DNA from: CAZHRC01 sp964533865
GTDB taxonomy: Bacteria > Bacillota > Clostridia > Tissierellales > Peptoniphilaceae
Direction: 5' to 3'
DNA length: 64,000 nt
Assembly (NCBI GenBank): GCA_964533865.1
Contig: CAZHRC010000010.1
Span: forward strand, 1 to 64,000
Shown: one piece after another, positions 25,941-34,093 of the stretch
How the letters are laid out: each line of letters begins with the position of its first letter
How positions within the stretch are numbered: position 1 is the first letter of the stretch
Position numbers and translations under genes: made by a program
The notes under the pieces: model-generated
Databases searched by the model: none
Seen by the model: only the letters and a program-made list of their open reading frames with translations
Told to the model about the DNA's origin: nothing

Positions 25941-26754
25941 ACGCTCCACCGGGCTCATCTGGTCCATCCTCTTTTGGGTGATCTTGATTATCCTCATCTA
26001 TCCCGTTCTCTTCTCTGTGGGCACTTCCTTTAAATCCATGAGTGAAATGTTCACCAACGTGATAAGTTTCATTCCACTAGAACCCACCACCGCCAATTAC
26101 ACCTCGTTGTTTGAGCGCTTACCCATCCTTCGCATCACCATGAACACCTTCACCATCGCTACCAGTGTGACGATATTGAAACTGTTGACGAGTTTCTTAG
26201 CGGCTTATTCCTTCGTTTATTTTCGAGTAAAACACCATAAGCGTATCTATTTTCTATTTATCGCCACGATTTTTATTCCCTTTACTGTGACCATGATACC
26301 CAACTTTATCATGCTGTCAAAAATCGGATTCAACGATCGCATATGGGGTGTCATCCTCCCTCAAATCGCTGATGCCACAGGGATACTCCTACTCAATCAA
26401 GCGATGCGAACCATCCCCTCTTCTCTGATTGAAGTCGCTCAACTTGATGATATCGGACATCGTCATATCATGACTGACATCGTCCTTCCCATCGTCCGTC
26501 CACAAATCACATCGAGCGGTATATGGTTTTTTGTCAGCTCTTGGAACGAATTTGTCTGGCCCAACCTTATGCTCAAATCCACCGAACGTTACACTCTCCC
26601 CCTTGCGCTACAAATGTTCATCAGCGCCGAAGCGGGCACGGACTTGGCTGTCTCCATGGCAGTGGCCGTCATCACCATGATCGTACCTCTAAGCCTTTAC
26701 CTCATTTTCCAAAAACAAATCATTGGGACATTTACCTCTTCAGGTATCAAATAG
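25930..26754 (+). CDS. Sugar ABC transporter permease, MalG/UgpE type
   Basis: 274 residues, six predicted membrane segments. EAA loop: EVAQLDDIGHRHIMTDIVLP (about residues 176-195), again with D in place of the usual glycine. The ATG at 25930 follows GAGAGGAAGG inside the end of the previous gene, so the two permeases are coupled. The ATPase gene follows after 8 bases. Confidence 0.9.
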   Translation: MKTKRSTGLIWSILFWVILIILIYPVLFSVGTSFKSMSEMFTNVISFIPLEPTTANYTSLFERLPILRITMNTFTIATSVTILKLLTSFLAAYSFVYFRVKHHKRIYFLFIATIFIPFTVTMIPNFIMLSKIGFNDRIWGVILPQIADATGILLLNQAMRTIPSSLIEVAQLDDIGHRHIMTDIVLPIVRPQITSSGIWFFVSSWNEFVWPNLMLKSTERYTLPLALQMFISAEAGTDLAVSMAVAVITMIVPLSLYLIFQKQIIGTFTSSGIK

Positions 26755-26762
26755 GAGAAACT

Positions 26763-27902
26763 ATGAATCGTACAAAAGATATTACATTTATTAATGTGAA
26801 GAAAGCCTACGGTGAAAATACTGTTATCGATAACCTAAACCTTGAGATCCGAGATGGAGAACGCCTCGTCCTACTTGGACCATCCGGTTGTGGAAAGTCT
26901 ACGACCTTACGTATGATCGCCGGTTTTGAAGAGATCACTTCTGGTGAACTGTATATGCGCGGTGAAAAAGTAAACGACCTCCCCAGCGGAAAACGCAATG
27001 TGTCGATGGTGTTTCAAAACTATGCCCTTTATCCCCATATGACCGTAGAGCAAAACATCACCTACGGTTTGCGTCGCCACCACATCGAAAAAAGCGTTAT
27101 CGAAGATCGCCTAAAAAAGGCAGCAGATAATTTAGAGTTATCCAACTACCTGACGCGTAAACCCGCACAGCTATCTGGTGGTCAGCGCCAAAGGGTTGCC
27201 CTCGCGCGAGCTTTGGTCAAGCGATCGGATTATATCCTTCTCGATGAACCCTTATCCAATCTCGATGCTAAGCTTCGGGTTACTGCTCGTCAACAATTGG
27301 TGTTTCTTCACGAGATGTTTAAACAAACCTTCATCTACGTCACACACGACCAAGAAGAAGCCATGACCCTAGCCGGCCGCATATGCCTGATGAGAAATGG
27401 TAAAATTCAAATGATCGATACCCCGCAACGCATTTACAATTATCCCTCCAATGTTTTTGTTGCAAACTTTATCGGTAATCCGGGTACCAATATCTTTGAA
27501 GCCGAGTTTATCGATGACCATTTATACATTGAAGGTTATCCCATGAAAATCGACCGTCAATGGATGGATTTAATTCGAAAACACGGCACCAACCAACTCA
27601 GCTGCGGTATGCGCGCCGAACACATCCGGTTGCATTTAAACCCTTTCGAAGGGGCTCTTATGGGAAAAATCCTTTATATCGAAGATTTGGGCAAAAACTT
27701 CCGCGTCTCCATTGAGGTCAACGGAAAGAATTTTTGGGTTCTTTCCAGCCGCACCTTCTGGAAACGCGACCAGAACGTCTACTTCTCTCCAGATCAAAAT
27801 CGCATGTACCTATTTGACCGTAACACCGAGGAATCCATCGGATTTCCCGCAGTAGAAATTCAACAATCAGAAGGAGTTCAAAGCGATGCGCTACTACATT
27901 AG
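26763..27902 (+). CDS. Sugar ABC transporter ATP-binding protein, MsmX/UgpC type
   Basis: 379 residues. Walker A GPSGCGKSTT, Q-loop MVFQNYALYPHM, signature LSGGQRQRVALARAL, Walker B YILLDEPLSNLD and a His switch VTHDQEE. The C-terminal MOP-like regulatory domain runs from about residue 240. Start at ATG 26763 with AGGAG 7 bases before it. The last 17 bases overlap the isomerase start. It energises uptake by the two permeases just upstream. Confidence 0.92.
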   Translation: MNRTKDITFINVKKAYGENTVIDNLNLEIRDGERLVLLGPSGCGKSTTLRMIAGFEEITSGELYMRGEKVNDLPSGKRNVSMVFQNYALYPHMTVEQNITYGLRRHHIEKSVIEDRLKKAADNLELSNYLTRKPAQLSGGQRQRVALARALVKRSDYILLDEPLSNLDAKLRVTARQQLVFLHEMFKQTFIYVTHDQEEAMTLAGRICLMRNGKIQMIDTPQRIYNYPSNVFVANFIGNPGTNIFEAEFIDDHLYIEGYPMKIDRQWMDLIRKHGTNQLSCGMRAEHIRLHLNPFEGALMGKILYIEDLGKNFRVSIEVNGKNFWVLSSRTFWKRDQNVYFSPDQNRMYLFDRNTEESIGFPAVEIQQSEGVQSDALLH

Positions 27903-28680
27903 TACCAACTTAGACTACAGAGATCTCGACCGATTCATGGCTATTTACGACAATCTTTCGACCCCTTGCGGAATTGAATTGTTGCTCAACTTCGATCAAG
28001 AAGGGTTCTTTGAAACTTACGAACGCCACAAAGAGCATTTTAAATCCCTCGACATGAGTGTTCACGAGCAAATTATGGGGGTTGAGCACATGCTGTCTCC
28101 CAGTGAAAAGGGATATGACACCTCTTGGGAACGATTCATGACAACACTGGAGATGGCTGTGGAAATCGGTGCAAAATCCGTCGTCTATCACATCAACAAT
28201 GGCACGACCACAGGGGAGGTTGAGCAAAGGAGAAAACACGCCCTCGTCGAACTCGATCGCGCAAACGCTGAAGCCAAAAAGCGCGGTCTCGAGCTATTAG
28301 TCGAAAACGTAGGCGTCCGCGCTTATGACAACAGCCTCTACATTGAAGAATCTCAGTTCATCACCTTTGCTCGATCCATCGACAACCCTATTTTAATTGA
28401 TGTGGGCCATGCACACGCCAACGGATGGGACCTGGTCAAGCTCATCGCCTCCTTGTCCGACAAAATCGTCTGTTACCACCTCCACGACAACGACGGGTTG
28501 GACTCCAAAGATTCCCACTATCGCATAAAAAAGGGCACCATCGATTATGATCGTCTACTACAGGCGATAAAAGAGCACACCCCATATGCTGATATCATTA
28601 TCGAATACGCCCCTGACGAAGCCAATAGCGCCATGCTCGATGAAGACCTTGCCTATCTATCCGAAATCTTGGGGCAATAA
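27886..28680 (+). CDS. TIM-barrel sugar (phosphate) isomerase/epimerase
   Basis: 264 residues, AP-endonuclease-2/xylose-isomerase-like barrel. Candidate metal ligands are E in LLVENVG (about residue 145), D in ILIDVGHAHANG (about residue 170) and H/D in VCYHLHDNDGLDSKDSH (about residue 200). Family members isomerise or epimerise sugars and inosose-type compounds. Here it is the only enzyme of the uptake operon, so it probably acts on the imported sugar or its phosphate. Ribosome site AGAAGGAG lies in the end of the ATPase gene. Exact reaction unknown. Confidence 0.8.
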   Translation: MRYYISTNLDYRDLDRFMAIYDNLSTPCGIELLLNFDQEGFFETYERHKEHFKSLDMSVHEQIMGVEHMLSPSEKGYDTSWERFMTTLEMAVEIGAKSVVYHINNGTTTGEVEQRRKHALVELDRANAEAKKRGLELLVENVGVRAYDNSLYIEESQFITFARSIDNPILIDVGHAHANGWDLVKLIASLSDKIVCYHLHDNDGLDSKDSHYRIKKGTIDYDRLLQAIKEHTPYADIIIEYAPDEANSAMLDEDLAYLSEILGQ

Positions 28681-28681
28681 C

Positions 28682-29371
28682 ATGCTCTACGACAAAATCA
28701 AACGCGAGATCACATCGAGCATTCTCGACAATGAATTTAAGGAAGGAGACAAATTACCTTCGGAACGAGAGCTTTGTGCACGCTTTAACGTCTCTAAATC
28801 CACCGTCCGAGAAGCCCTTCGGTTGTTGCAAACCGAAGGGCTAATCCGCAGCGTAAATGGGGTGGGGAGCTTTGTTAACCGTAGGCTCCTTCACAATAAC
28901 CTCAACCGTCTAGCTCCCAATACCCAATGGATCGAATCCGCAGGCTACACCACCTTACTCACCCAAGGAAAAGCCACCCTCGTCAACACCAATGAACAAT
29001 ACGCCCAGCGATTGGAACATGACGGCCCTTTTATCGAGCTCAAGCGGATACGCAAAGCTGATGGCATCAACTTGATCTACGCGATCAATGTTTTTCCTTA
29101 CGAGTACGCTCCTAACCTGCTAATCGACACGGTCCAATCCTCGTTAATGCTCTACTTGGAAGAGACTTTAGACATTCGCATTCACTATGCCAATACGGAA
29201 ATTCGATCCACTATGGGAACCACCATGGATAGCGAGGCAAAAACCGTCCTCGACGATCAGTTTCTCATTCTTGACCAAACGTTTTATACCATAGAAGATC
29301 AGCCCATCTATTTGGGGATTGACTATATGAATACCGCTCACATGGATTTTTCCATACGTCGCGATCGGTAG
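28682..29371 (+). CDS. GntR-family (HutC) transcriptional regulator
   Basis: 229 residues. N-terminal winged helix (LPSERELCARFNVSKSTVREALRLLQTEG, about residues 27-55) and a C-terminal UTRA ligand domain (from about residue 85; FIELKRIRKADG, YLEETLDIRI). It starts two bases after the isomerase stop and has no strong ribosome site of its own, so it is likely coupled. As last gene it probably represses the operon through the palindrome at 23610 and is released by a sugar phosphate. Confidence 0.88.
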   Translation: MLYDKIKREITSSILDNEFKEGDKLPSERELCARFNVSKSTVREALRLLQTEGLIRSVNGVGSFVNRRLLHNNLNRLAPNTQWIESAGYTTLLTQGKATLVNTNEQYAQRLEHDGPFIELKRIRKADGINLIYAINVFPYEYAPNLLIDTVQSSLMLYLEETLDIRIHYANTEIRSTMGTTMDSEAKTVLDDQFLILDQTFYTIEDQPIYLGIDYMNTAHMDFSIRRDR

Positions 29372-29409
29372 CAAAGATAATGTCTTCTCGAAGGTTCTTT
29401 GCGGCTCTT

Positions 29410-29511
29410 TTGTCTTGACTCGATCCACTCCTATAATGCTCTACAATAAAGGGCTATCGTTTGGCAGAGGGCGCAACGCGAAGCGTGTTTCACATATGAA
29501 GTTGCGCTTTT
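29410..29511 (+). ncRNA. Candidate small RNA with its own promoter and terminator
   Basis: TTGTCT (29410-29415), 16 bases, TATAAT (29432-29437) form a plausible promoter. About 30 bases past the predicted start a 7-bp stem GCGCAAC/GTTGCGC (29471-29477 and 29501-29507) with an inner CGC-GAA-GCG hairpin ends in TTTT. The transcript would be about 65-70 bases with no good reading frame. It could also be part of a dispersed palindromic repeat. No expression evidence. Confidence 0.3.
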
Positions 29512-29570
29512 ACAGTGAAGGGTCAAGAGCGTGAAGATCAACGGCGTTAAGGTCAATGATTGAGGGCAAA

Positions 29571-29834
29571 ACCCTCCCTCCGAGTCGGCAAAGAACGCGC
29601 CGACCCACCTCCCTCGAGGATGGAGGCTAAGGGCAAGGTCATGAATGGCGAGTTTGATGTCATGAATGGGAAAGGCGATGTCATGAACTGCAAAATTAAT
29701 GTCATGAATAGAAAAGGCGATGTCAGACACCATGAGGTGTTATCAGCCACCCAAAGGATGGCGTCCGTCGGCTCCATCTCCGAGGGAGCTGGCTCGGCGA
29801 CCTTTGCCGAGACTGAGGGAGAGGCTTCTTTCCA
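29571..29834. mobile_element. MITE-like inverted-repeat element, copy 1
   Basis: Two arms of about 60 bases, 29571-29630 and 29767-29834, are imperfect inverted copies of each other. Shared blocks, read on one strand, are CCCTC, TCGGCAAAG, CTCCCTCG and GATGGAG. Between them lies a 21-bp tandem repeat array (29638-29721). No transposase is encoded. A shorter, more worn relative lies at 48538-48670. The whole stretch 29372-29931 has no convincing gene. Confidence 0.65.
29638..29721 (+). repeat. Four 21-bp tandem repeats inside the element
   Basis: Units start at 29638, 29659, 29680 and 29701, each with GTCATGAA at the head and most ending in GAT or AAT. A fifth, broken unit begins at 29722. 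Since 21 is a multiple of three, the plus frame would read a seven-residue repeat VMNxKxD, but no ribosome site or known protein supports a gene. Confidence 0.85.
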
Positions 29835-29891
29835 TCCTCTTTTGAGTCTTGCTTAATATAATTCTGAACTAACACGATTTAGCAAAGAACC

Positions 29892-29923
29892 CAAAAAAAT
29901 CGGCCTATCCACAAGGATAGGCC
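29892..29923 (-). terminator. Rho-independent terminator of the surface-glycan operon
   Basis: Minus-strand stem GGCCTATCC/GGATAGGCC, 4-base loop, followed by GA and seven T. It lies 9 bases past the stop of the last gene. Confidence 0.9.
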
Positions 29924-29931
29924 GTTAGTAT

Positions 29932-30975
29932 TTATTTTTTCAGTCTTTCGTAGTCGTTGCAGCAGTCGTCTTCATAGGATTTCAATATGATTTCTACTGC
30001 TTTGCGCCCTTCACGACCGCTAATCAGCGGTTGTCTGTCTTCGCGAATGGCACGTGCAAAATCGTAGTAGAGCGGTGTGTGCCCGTTGCCGTAGACCGAG
30101 TCGATGACATCGTCGGAGGCTTCCACGTCGTAGTCTCTGTGGTCGGCAAAGTCCCATGTTTTGATTTCATTTACCGCTAGGCCACCGATGACCACGGTTC
30201 CCTTTTCGCCAAATATGGACAGGGTTTCTTCGAGGTTTTTAGGGTACACGCAAGCTGTCCCTTCGATGAGCCCGATGATGCCGTTTTCAAAGCGTAGGAC
30301 CAATGCGCCGAAGTCTTCCATTTCGATGTTGCGCATGTAGGTGCTTCGTTCACTTTTGACTCTAACGAGTTTGGAATCGGCCATCCATTGCAATAGGTCG
30401 ATGTTGTGTATGCACTGGTTCATTAAGGTCCCGCCGTCCATGGCTTGGGTTCCGCGCCATGGCGCTTGATCGTAGTAGTTTTGATCCCTCGTCCACAAGA
30501 TACGCGCGGTAATGTTGTGGATGCGACCAAATCGACCTTCTTCGATGGCGCGACGCAGTTTTTGTATCGGTGGGTTGAATCGATTTTGGTGCGATACACA
30601 CACTTTAAGGTGGTGAGCATCGGCGTAGTCGTTGATCGCGTCGATTTCTTCCAAGGTCATTGCCATGGGTTTCTCGATGAGGAGATGAGCGCCCGCTTCT
30701 AAGCAGTGTAGTCCGATGTCACCGTGGTAGCCGCTCTCTGTGGCGATGGCGGCAATCTCGGGTTTCACTTCTTCTAACAGTTTTAGGTAGTCGGTGTAGA
30801 CGGGTACTGCTACTCCTGTGGCTTCTTCGTATTGTTTCGCTTTGGCGACGGCGCGTTCTTCTACGGGATCGCAAACCGCCACCAAGGTCATCTCTTCTTT
30901 GTTGTTGACGAAGGCTTCGATATGTTTATAGGCGATGCGTCCGCAACCGATGAGGGCTATTGATAATGGTTTCAT
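29932..30975 (-). CDS. wbpB: WbpB-like Gfo/Idh/MocA sugar-nucleotide 3-dehydrogenase
   Basis: 347 residues. Rossmann motif IGCGRIAYKHIEAF (about residue 9) and the GFO_IDH_MocA signature with EKPMAMTLEEID around residue 100. In the Pseudomonas pathway WbpB oxidises the C3 hydroxyl of UDP-GlcNAcA, and WbpE then transaminates that position. The order WbpE-WbpD-WbpA-WbpB here is the full set, so the same job is likely. It lies 9 bases after wbpA and ends at a strong terminator. Confidence 0.85.
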   Translation of the reverse strand: MKPLSIALIGCGRIAYKHIEAFVNNKEEMTLVAVCDPVEERAVAKAKQYEEATGVAVPVYTDYLKLLEEVKPEIAAIATESGYHGDIGLHCLEAGAHLLIEKPMAMTLEEIDAINDYADAHHLKVCVSHQNRFNPPIQKLRRAIEEGRFGRIHNITARILWTRDQNYYDQAPWRGTQAMDGGTLMNQCIHNIDLLQWMADSKLVRVKSERSTYMRNIEMEDFGALVLRFENGIIGLIEGTACVYPKNLEETLSIFGEKGTVVIGGLAVNEIKTWDFADHRDYDVEASDDVIDSVYGNGHTPLYYDFARAIREDRQPLISGREGRKAVEIILKSYEDDCCNDYERLKK

Positions 30976-30984
30976 TCCCTCTCC

Positions 30985-32307
30985 TTATAACAGTTCTAGG
31001 TTGTCCGCGGTGATGCCTTTTGTCGCATACTTGGTATCGAAGACGTAAGCGGCGTTATCCACCACCATTTGGTAGTCCACGTTGGTGTGGTCTGTGGTGA
31101 TGACGATGGCATCGTAGCCCTTCAATACGTCTACGGTCAACTCGGGGATGGAGTGTTCTAGTGTGCCGTCGTGACGTTTAAAGCTTGGGTTATAGCCGTC
31201 GTAGTAGGAGACTTCTGCACCTTCGCTTTCGTACAGATCAAAGATCACGAGCGCTGGCGAATCGCGCAGGTCGTCGATATCTTTTTTGTACGCCATGCCA
31301 AGCATGAGGATTTTCGCGCCGTTCAACGCTTTTTTAAACCGTCTGGACAGGGCTTTTACGGTACGGTTGACGACAAAATCGGGCATGGAATCGTTGATGG
31401 TTCCTGACGCTTCGATCATGGGCATGTGCATGTCGTATTCTTTGGCTTTCCAGGTCAGGTAGAAGGGATCAAGTGGGATGCAGTGTCCTCCTACGCCAGG
31501 CCCTGGATAGAAGGCTTGAAAGCCGTAAGGTTTGGTTTTCGCGGCGTCGATGACTTCCCAGATGTTGATACCCATGCGGTGTGCGATTTGAGCAAATTCG
31601 TTGACCAATCCGATGTTTACGTTGCGATAGGTATTTTCGAGGATTTTTTCCATTTCTGCGATGGCAGGGCTCGATACTCTGTGGATGTCACTTTGCAAGA
31701 CGTGTTCGTAAAGGGCTGCTGCCACTTCTGTTGCATCTTCCCCGATTCCCCCGACGACTTTCGGTGTGTTCTTGGTTTTGTATTGTTTGTTGCCTGGGTC
31801 TACCCGCTCCGGGGAGAAGGCGAGGTAAAAATCTTCACCACATATTAAGCCCGATCCTTCTTCGAGGATTGGTTTCATCAGTTCTTCTGTGGTTCCTGGG
31901 TAGGTGGTGGATTCTAATACGACGACGGTTCCCTTTTTTAAGTATTTTGAGACGTCAGCTGTGGATTTTTTGACGTATGAGATATCGGGTTGTTGGTGTT
32001 CATCGAGTGGTGTCGGTACGCAGATGGCGATGAAGTCGAGACTTGCCACTTTTGAAAAGTCCGAGGTCGCTGAGAGCATTCCGCTGTTGACCACTTCGGT
32101 GAGTTCTTCGTTGACGACGTCGCCGATGTAGTTGTGGCCTTCGTTGACCAGGTTTACTTTTTCGTCCATGACGTCAAACCCAACGGTTTTGTACCCTGCC
32201 ATGGCTTTTTCTACGGCTAGTGGTAAGCCAACATAGCCTAAGCCTACGACCCCGACTTCGAGTTCTTTTGATGTAATTTTGCGCAACAGTTCCGCTTTAA
32301 TCGACAT
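30985..32307 (-). CDS. wbpA: UDP-N-acetylglucosamine 6-dehydrogenase (WbpA type)
   Basis: 440 residues. UDP-glucose/UDP-GlcNAc dehydrogenase family: NAD motif GVVGLGYVGLPLA (about residue 18), catalytic cysteine in GPGVGGHCIPLDPFYLTWKA (about residue 262), and a C-terminal UDP-binding domain beginning near ALNGAKILMLGMAYKKDIDDLRDSPA. It makes the uronic acid UDP-GlcNAcA. Specificity for GlcNAc over glucose is inferred from the neighbours wbpB, wbpD and wbpE. Confidence 0.88.
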   Translation of the reverse strand: MSIKAELLRKITSKELEVGVVGLGYVGLPLAVEKAMAGYKTVGFDVMDEKVNLVNEGHNYIGDVVNEELTEVVNSGMLSATSDFSKVASLDFIAICVPTPLDEHQQPDISYVKKSTADVSKYLKKGTVVVLESTTYPGTTEELMKPILEEGSGLICGEDFYLAFSPERVDPGNKQYKTKNTPKVVGGIGEDATEVAAALYEHVLQSDIHRVSSPAIAEMEKILENTYRNVNIGLVNEFAQIAHRMGINIWEVIDAAKTKPYGFQAFYPGPGVGGHCIPLDPFYLTWKAKEYDMHMPMIEASGTINDSMPDFVVNRTVKALSRRFKKALNGAKILMLGMAYKKDIDDLRDSPALVIFDLYESEGAEVSYYDGYNPSFKRHDGTLEHSIPELTVDVLKGYDAIVITTDHTNVDYQMVVDNAAYVFDTKYATKGITADNLELL

Positions 32308-32322
32308 AACTTCTTCCCCCTC

Positions 32323-32895
32323 TTATTCTTCTTCTAGTGTGCCCTCGTGTTTGCGATAGGTTTTTTCGCAACTTGGGCATTTGTAATGATCCGATTCTAT
32401 CTCTTCTAGTCGTATGCCACATTGGCAGATGTAGCCTAGGACTCTTCCTGGATTGCCAACGATGAGTTCGTAATCTTTGACTTCTTTGGTCACCACCGCT
32501 CCTGCGCCGATGAAGGCGTATTTCCCGATGGTGTTTCCACAAACGATGGTGGTATTTGCTCCGAGGGATGCGCCTTTTTTGATGCGGGTCTCTCGGTATT
32601 CTTCTTTGCGTTCGATGAAGCTGCGGGGATTGGTGACGTTGGTAAACACGCATGAGGGCCCTAAAAAGGTGTCGTCTTCACAGATGACCCCGGTGTAAAC
32701 CGATACGTTGTTTTGCACTTTGACGTTGTCTCCTAGGACGACGCCTGGCGATATCACGACGTTTTGTCCGAGGTTGCACCCTTTTCCTATGACCGCTCCT
32801 GACATGATGTGTGAAAAATGCCAGATTTTTGTCCCTTCGCCTATGACGGCGCCCTCATCCACATATGAGGATTCGTGAACAAAGTAATCAGCCAT
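32323..32895 (-). CDS. wbpD: WbpD-like hexapeptide-repeat N-acetyltransferase
   Basis: 190 residues. Left-handed beta-helix with repeats such as VIGKGCNLGQNVVIS and the catalytic region FTNVTNP. A C-terminal zinc-ribbon-like tail (CQCG and CPSC) is present, as in many WbpD relatives. It acetylates the 3-amino group made by WbpE. Start chosen at ATG 32895, which overlaps the end of wbpE; a TTG three codons earlier is weaker. Confidence 0.87.
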   Translation of the reverse strand: MADYFVHESSYVDEGAVIGEGTKIWHFSHIMSGAVIGKGCNLGQNVVISPGVVLGDNVKVQNNVSVYTGVICEDDTFLGPSCVFTNVTNPRSFIERKEEYRETRIKKGASLGANTTIVCGNTIGKYAFIGAGAVVTKEVKDYELIVGNPGRVLGYICQCGIRLEEIESDHYKCPSCEKTYRKHEGTLEEE

Positions 32896-34084
32896 GGTGT
32901 TCAAAGGCCTCGATCACTTCGACGATGGATTTTGCTTCTTCATCGGTCAGCTCGGCGAACATGGGGATGGCAAATGTGCGTTTGGACAGGTACTCCGCTA
33001 TCGGGTAGCTGCCTTCGCCTAAGCCTAGGTGGGTGTAGACTTTTTGAAGGTGCAGGGGAACGGGGTAATAAACCCCTGTTGCGATGCCCTTTTCTTTGAG
33101 TGCGCCGATGATCCCTTCACGATTTTCGGACTGTAGGATGTACATGTGGTAGATGTGTTTGACATCTGGGTCGTGAACAGGGGTCACCAATGGGGTATCC
33201 GCAAGGGCTGCGTTGTAATAGTGAGCTCTTGCGATGCGACCGTCGTTCCACTGGTCGAGGTAGCGTAGTTTGACGCGCAATAACGCCGCTTGTACTTCGT
33301 CGAGTCTAGAGTTGTGACCGATGAGGTAGTTGTAGTATTTTAGTGGGTCGTAGACGGTGGTATCGACGCTACTATCTTCTACTACTTCTTCGGCGATGTC
33401 GTGCATTAAGTTATAGGCGCGTCTTCCATTTGCGCCGCTACCGTGGCTTTTGATGGCGCGACAGATGATGGCCAAGCGCTCGTCGTTTGTGGTGATCATC
33501 CCTCCGTCTCCAGCGCCTCCGAGGTTTTTGGTCGGAAAGAAGGAGAAACAGGCGATGTCTGCCAGTCCGCCGATCATTTGACCTTTGTACTGGGCACCTG
33601 CGGCTTGGGCGGCATCTTCGATGACGTAGAGGTTATGCGCTTTTGCGATGGCGTTAATCTCGTCCATTTTACAGGGGTTGCCAAAGATGTGAACGGGCAT
33701 GATCGCTTTTGTCTTTTCTGTGATCACCCCTTCGATCAATTTGGGATCCATGTTGTAGGTGTCTTTTTCCACGTCGACAAATACGGGGATCGCACCGACA
33801 AAGGAGATCGCCTCGGCTGTGGCAAAAAAGGTAAATGGGGTGGTGATCACTTCGTCGCCTTCACCTATGCCCAAGGCTTTCAGCGCGATGACTAGAGCGT
33901 CGGTGCCGTTTCCAACGGATACGGCGTATTTGACGTCATTGTAGGCGGCAAACTCCTCTTCAAAGCCTTTGACGTTTGCACCGGATATGTACTTTGCCGA
34001 GTGAAAAACCTCTAAAATTTTAGGGTCCGCTTCTTCGGCGAAAGTTTGGTATTGTCGTTTTAAATCAATCAATGGGATTGGCAT
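32888..34084 (-). CDS. wbpE: WbpE-like DegT/DnrJ/EryC1 sugar aminotransferase
   Basis: 398 residues. A PLP enzyme with DAAQAAGAQYKG (about residue 157) and the PLP lysine in SFFPTKNLGGAGDGG (about residue 186). It should transaminate the 3-keto sugar from WbpB to UDP-GlcNAc3NA, using glutamate. It overlaps wbpD by 8 bases. Position within the WbpA/B/D/E set is the main reason for the specific name. Confidence 0.87.
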   Translation of the reverse strand: MPIPLIDLKRQYQTFAEEADPKILEVFHSAKYISGANVKGFEEEFAAYNDVKYAVSVGNGTDALVIALKALGIGEGDEVITTPFTFFATAEAISFVGAIPVFVDVEKDTYNMDPKLIEGVITEKTKAIMPVHIFGNPCKMDEINAIAKAHNLYVIEDAAQAAGAQYKGQMIGGLADIACFSFFPTKNLGGAGDGGMITTNDERLAIICRAIKSHGSGANGRRAYNLMHDIAEEVVEDSSVDTTVYDPLKYYNYLIGHNSRLDEVQAALLRVKLRYLDQWNDGRIARAHYYNAALADTPLVTPVHDPDVKHIYHMYILQSENREGIIGALKEKGIATGVYYPVPLHLQKVYTHLGLGEGSYPIAEYLSKRTFAIPMFAELTDEEAKSIVEVIEAFEHHG

Positions 34085-34093
34085 GATGACCTC

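Noticed and set aside
29560..29856. 98-codon frame with a seven-residue repeat
   Set aside because: It runs through both arms of the inverted-repeat element, lacks a ribosome site, and its repeat is explained by the 21-bp DNA array.
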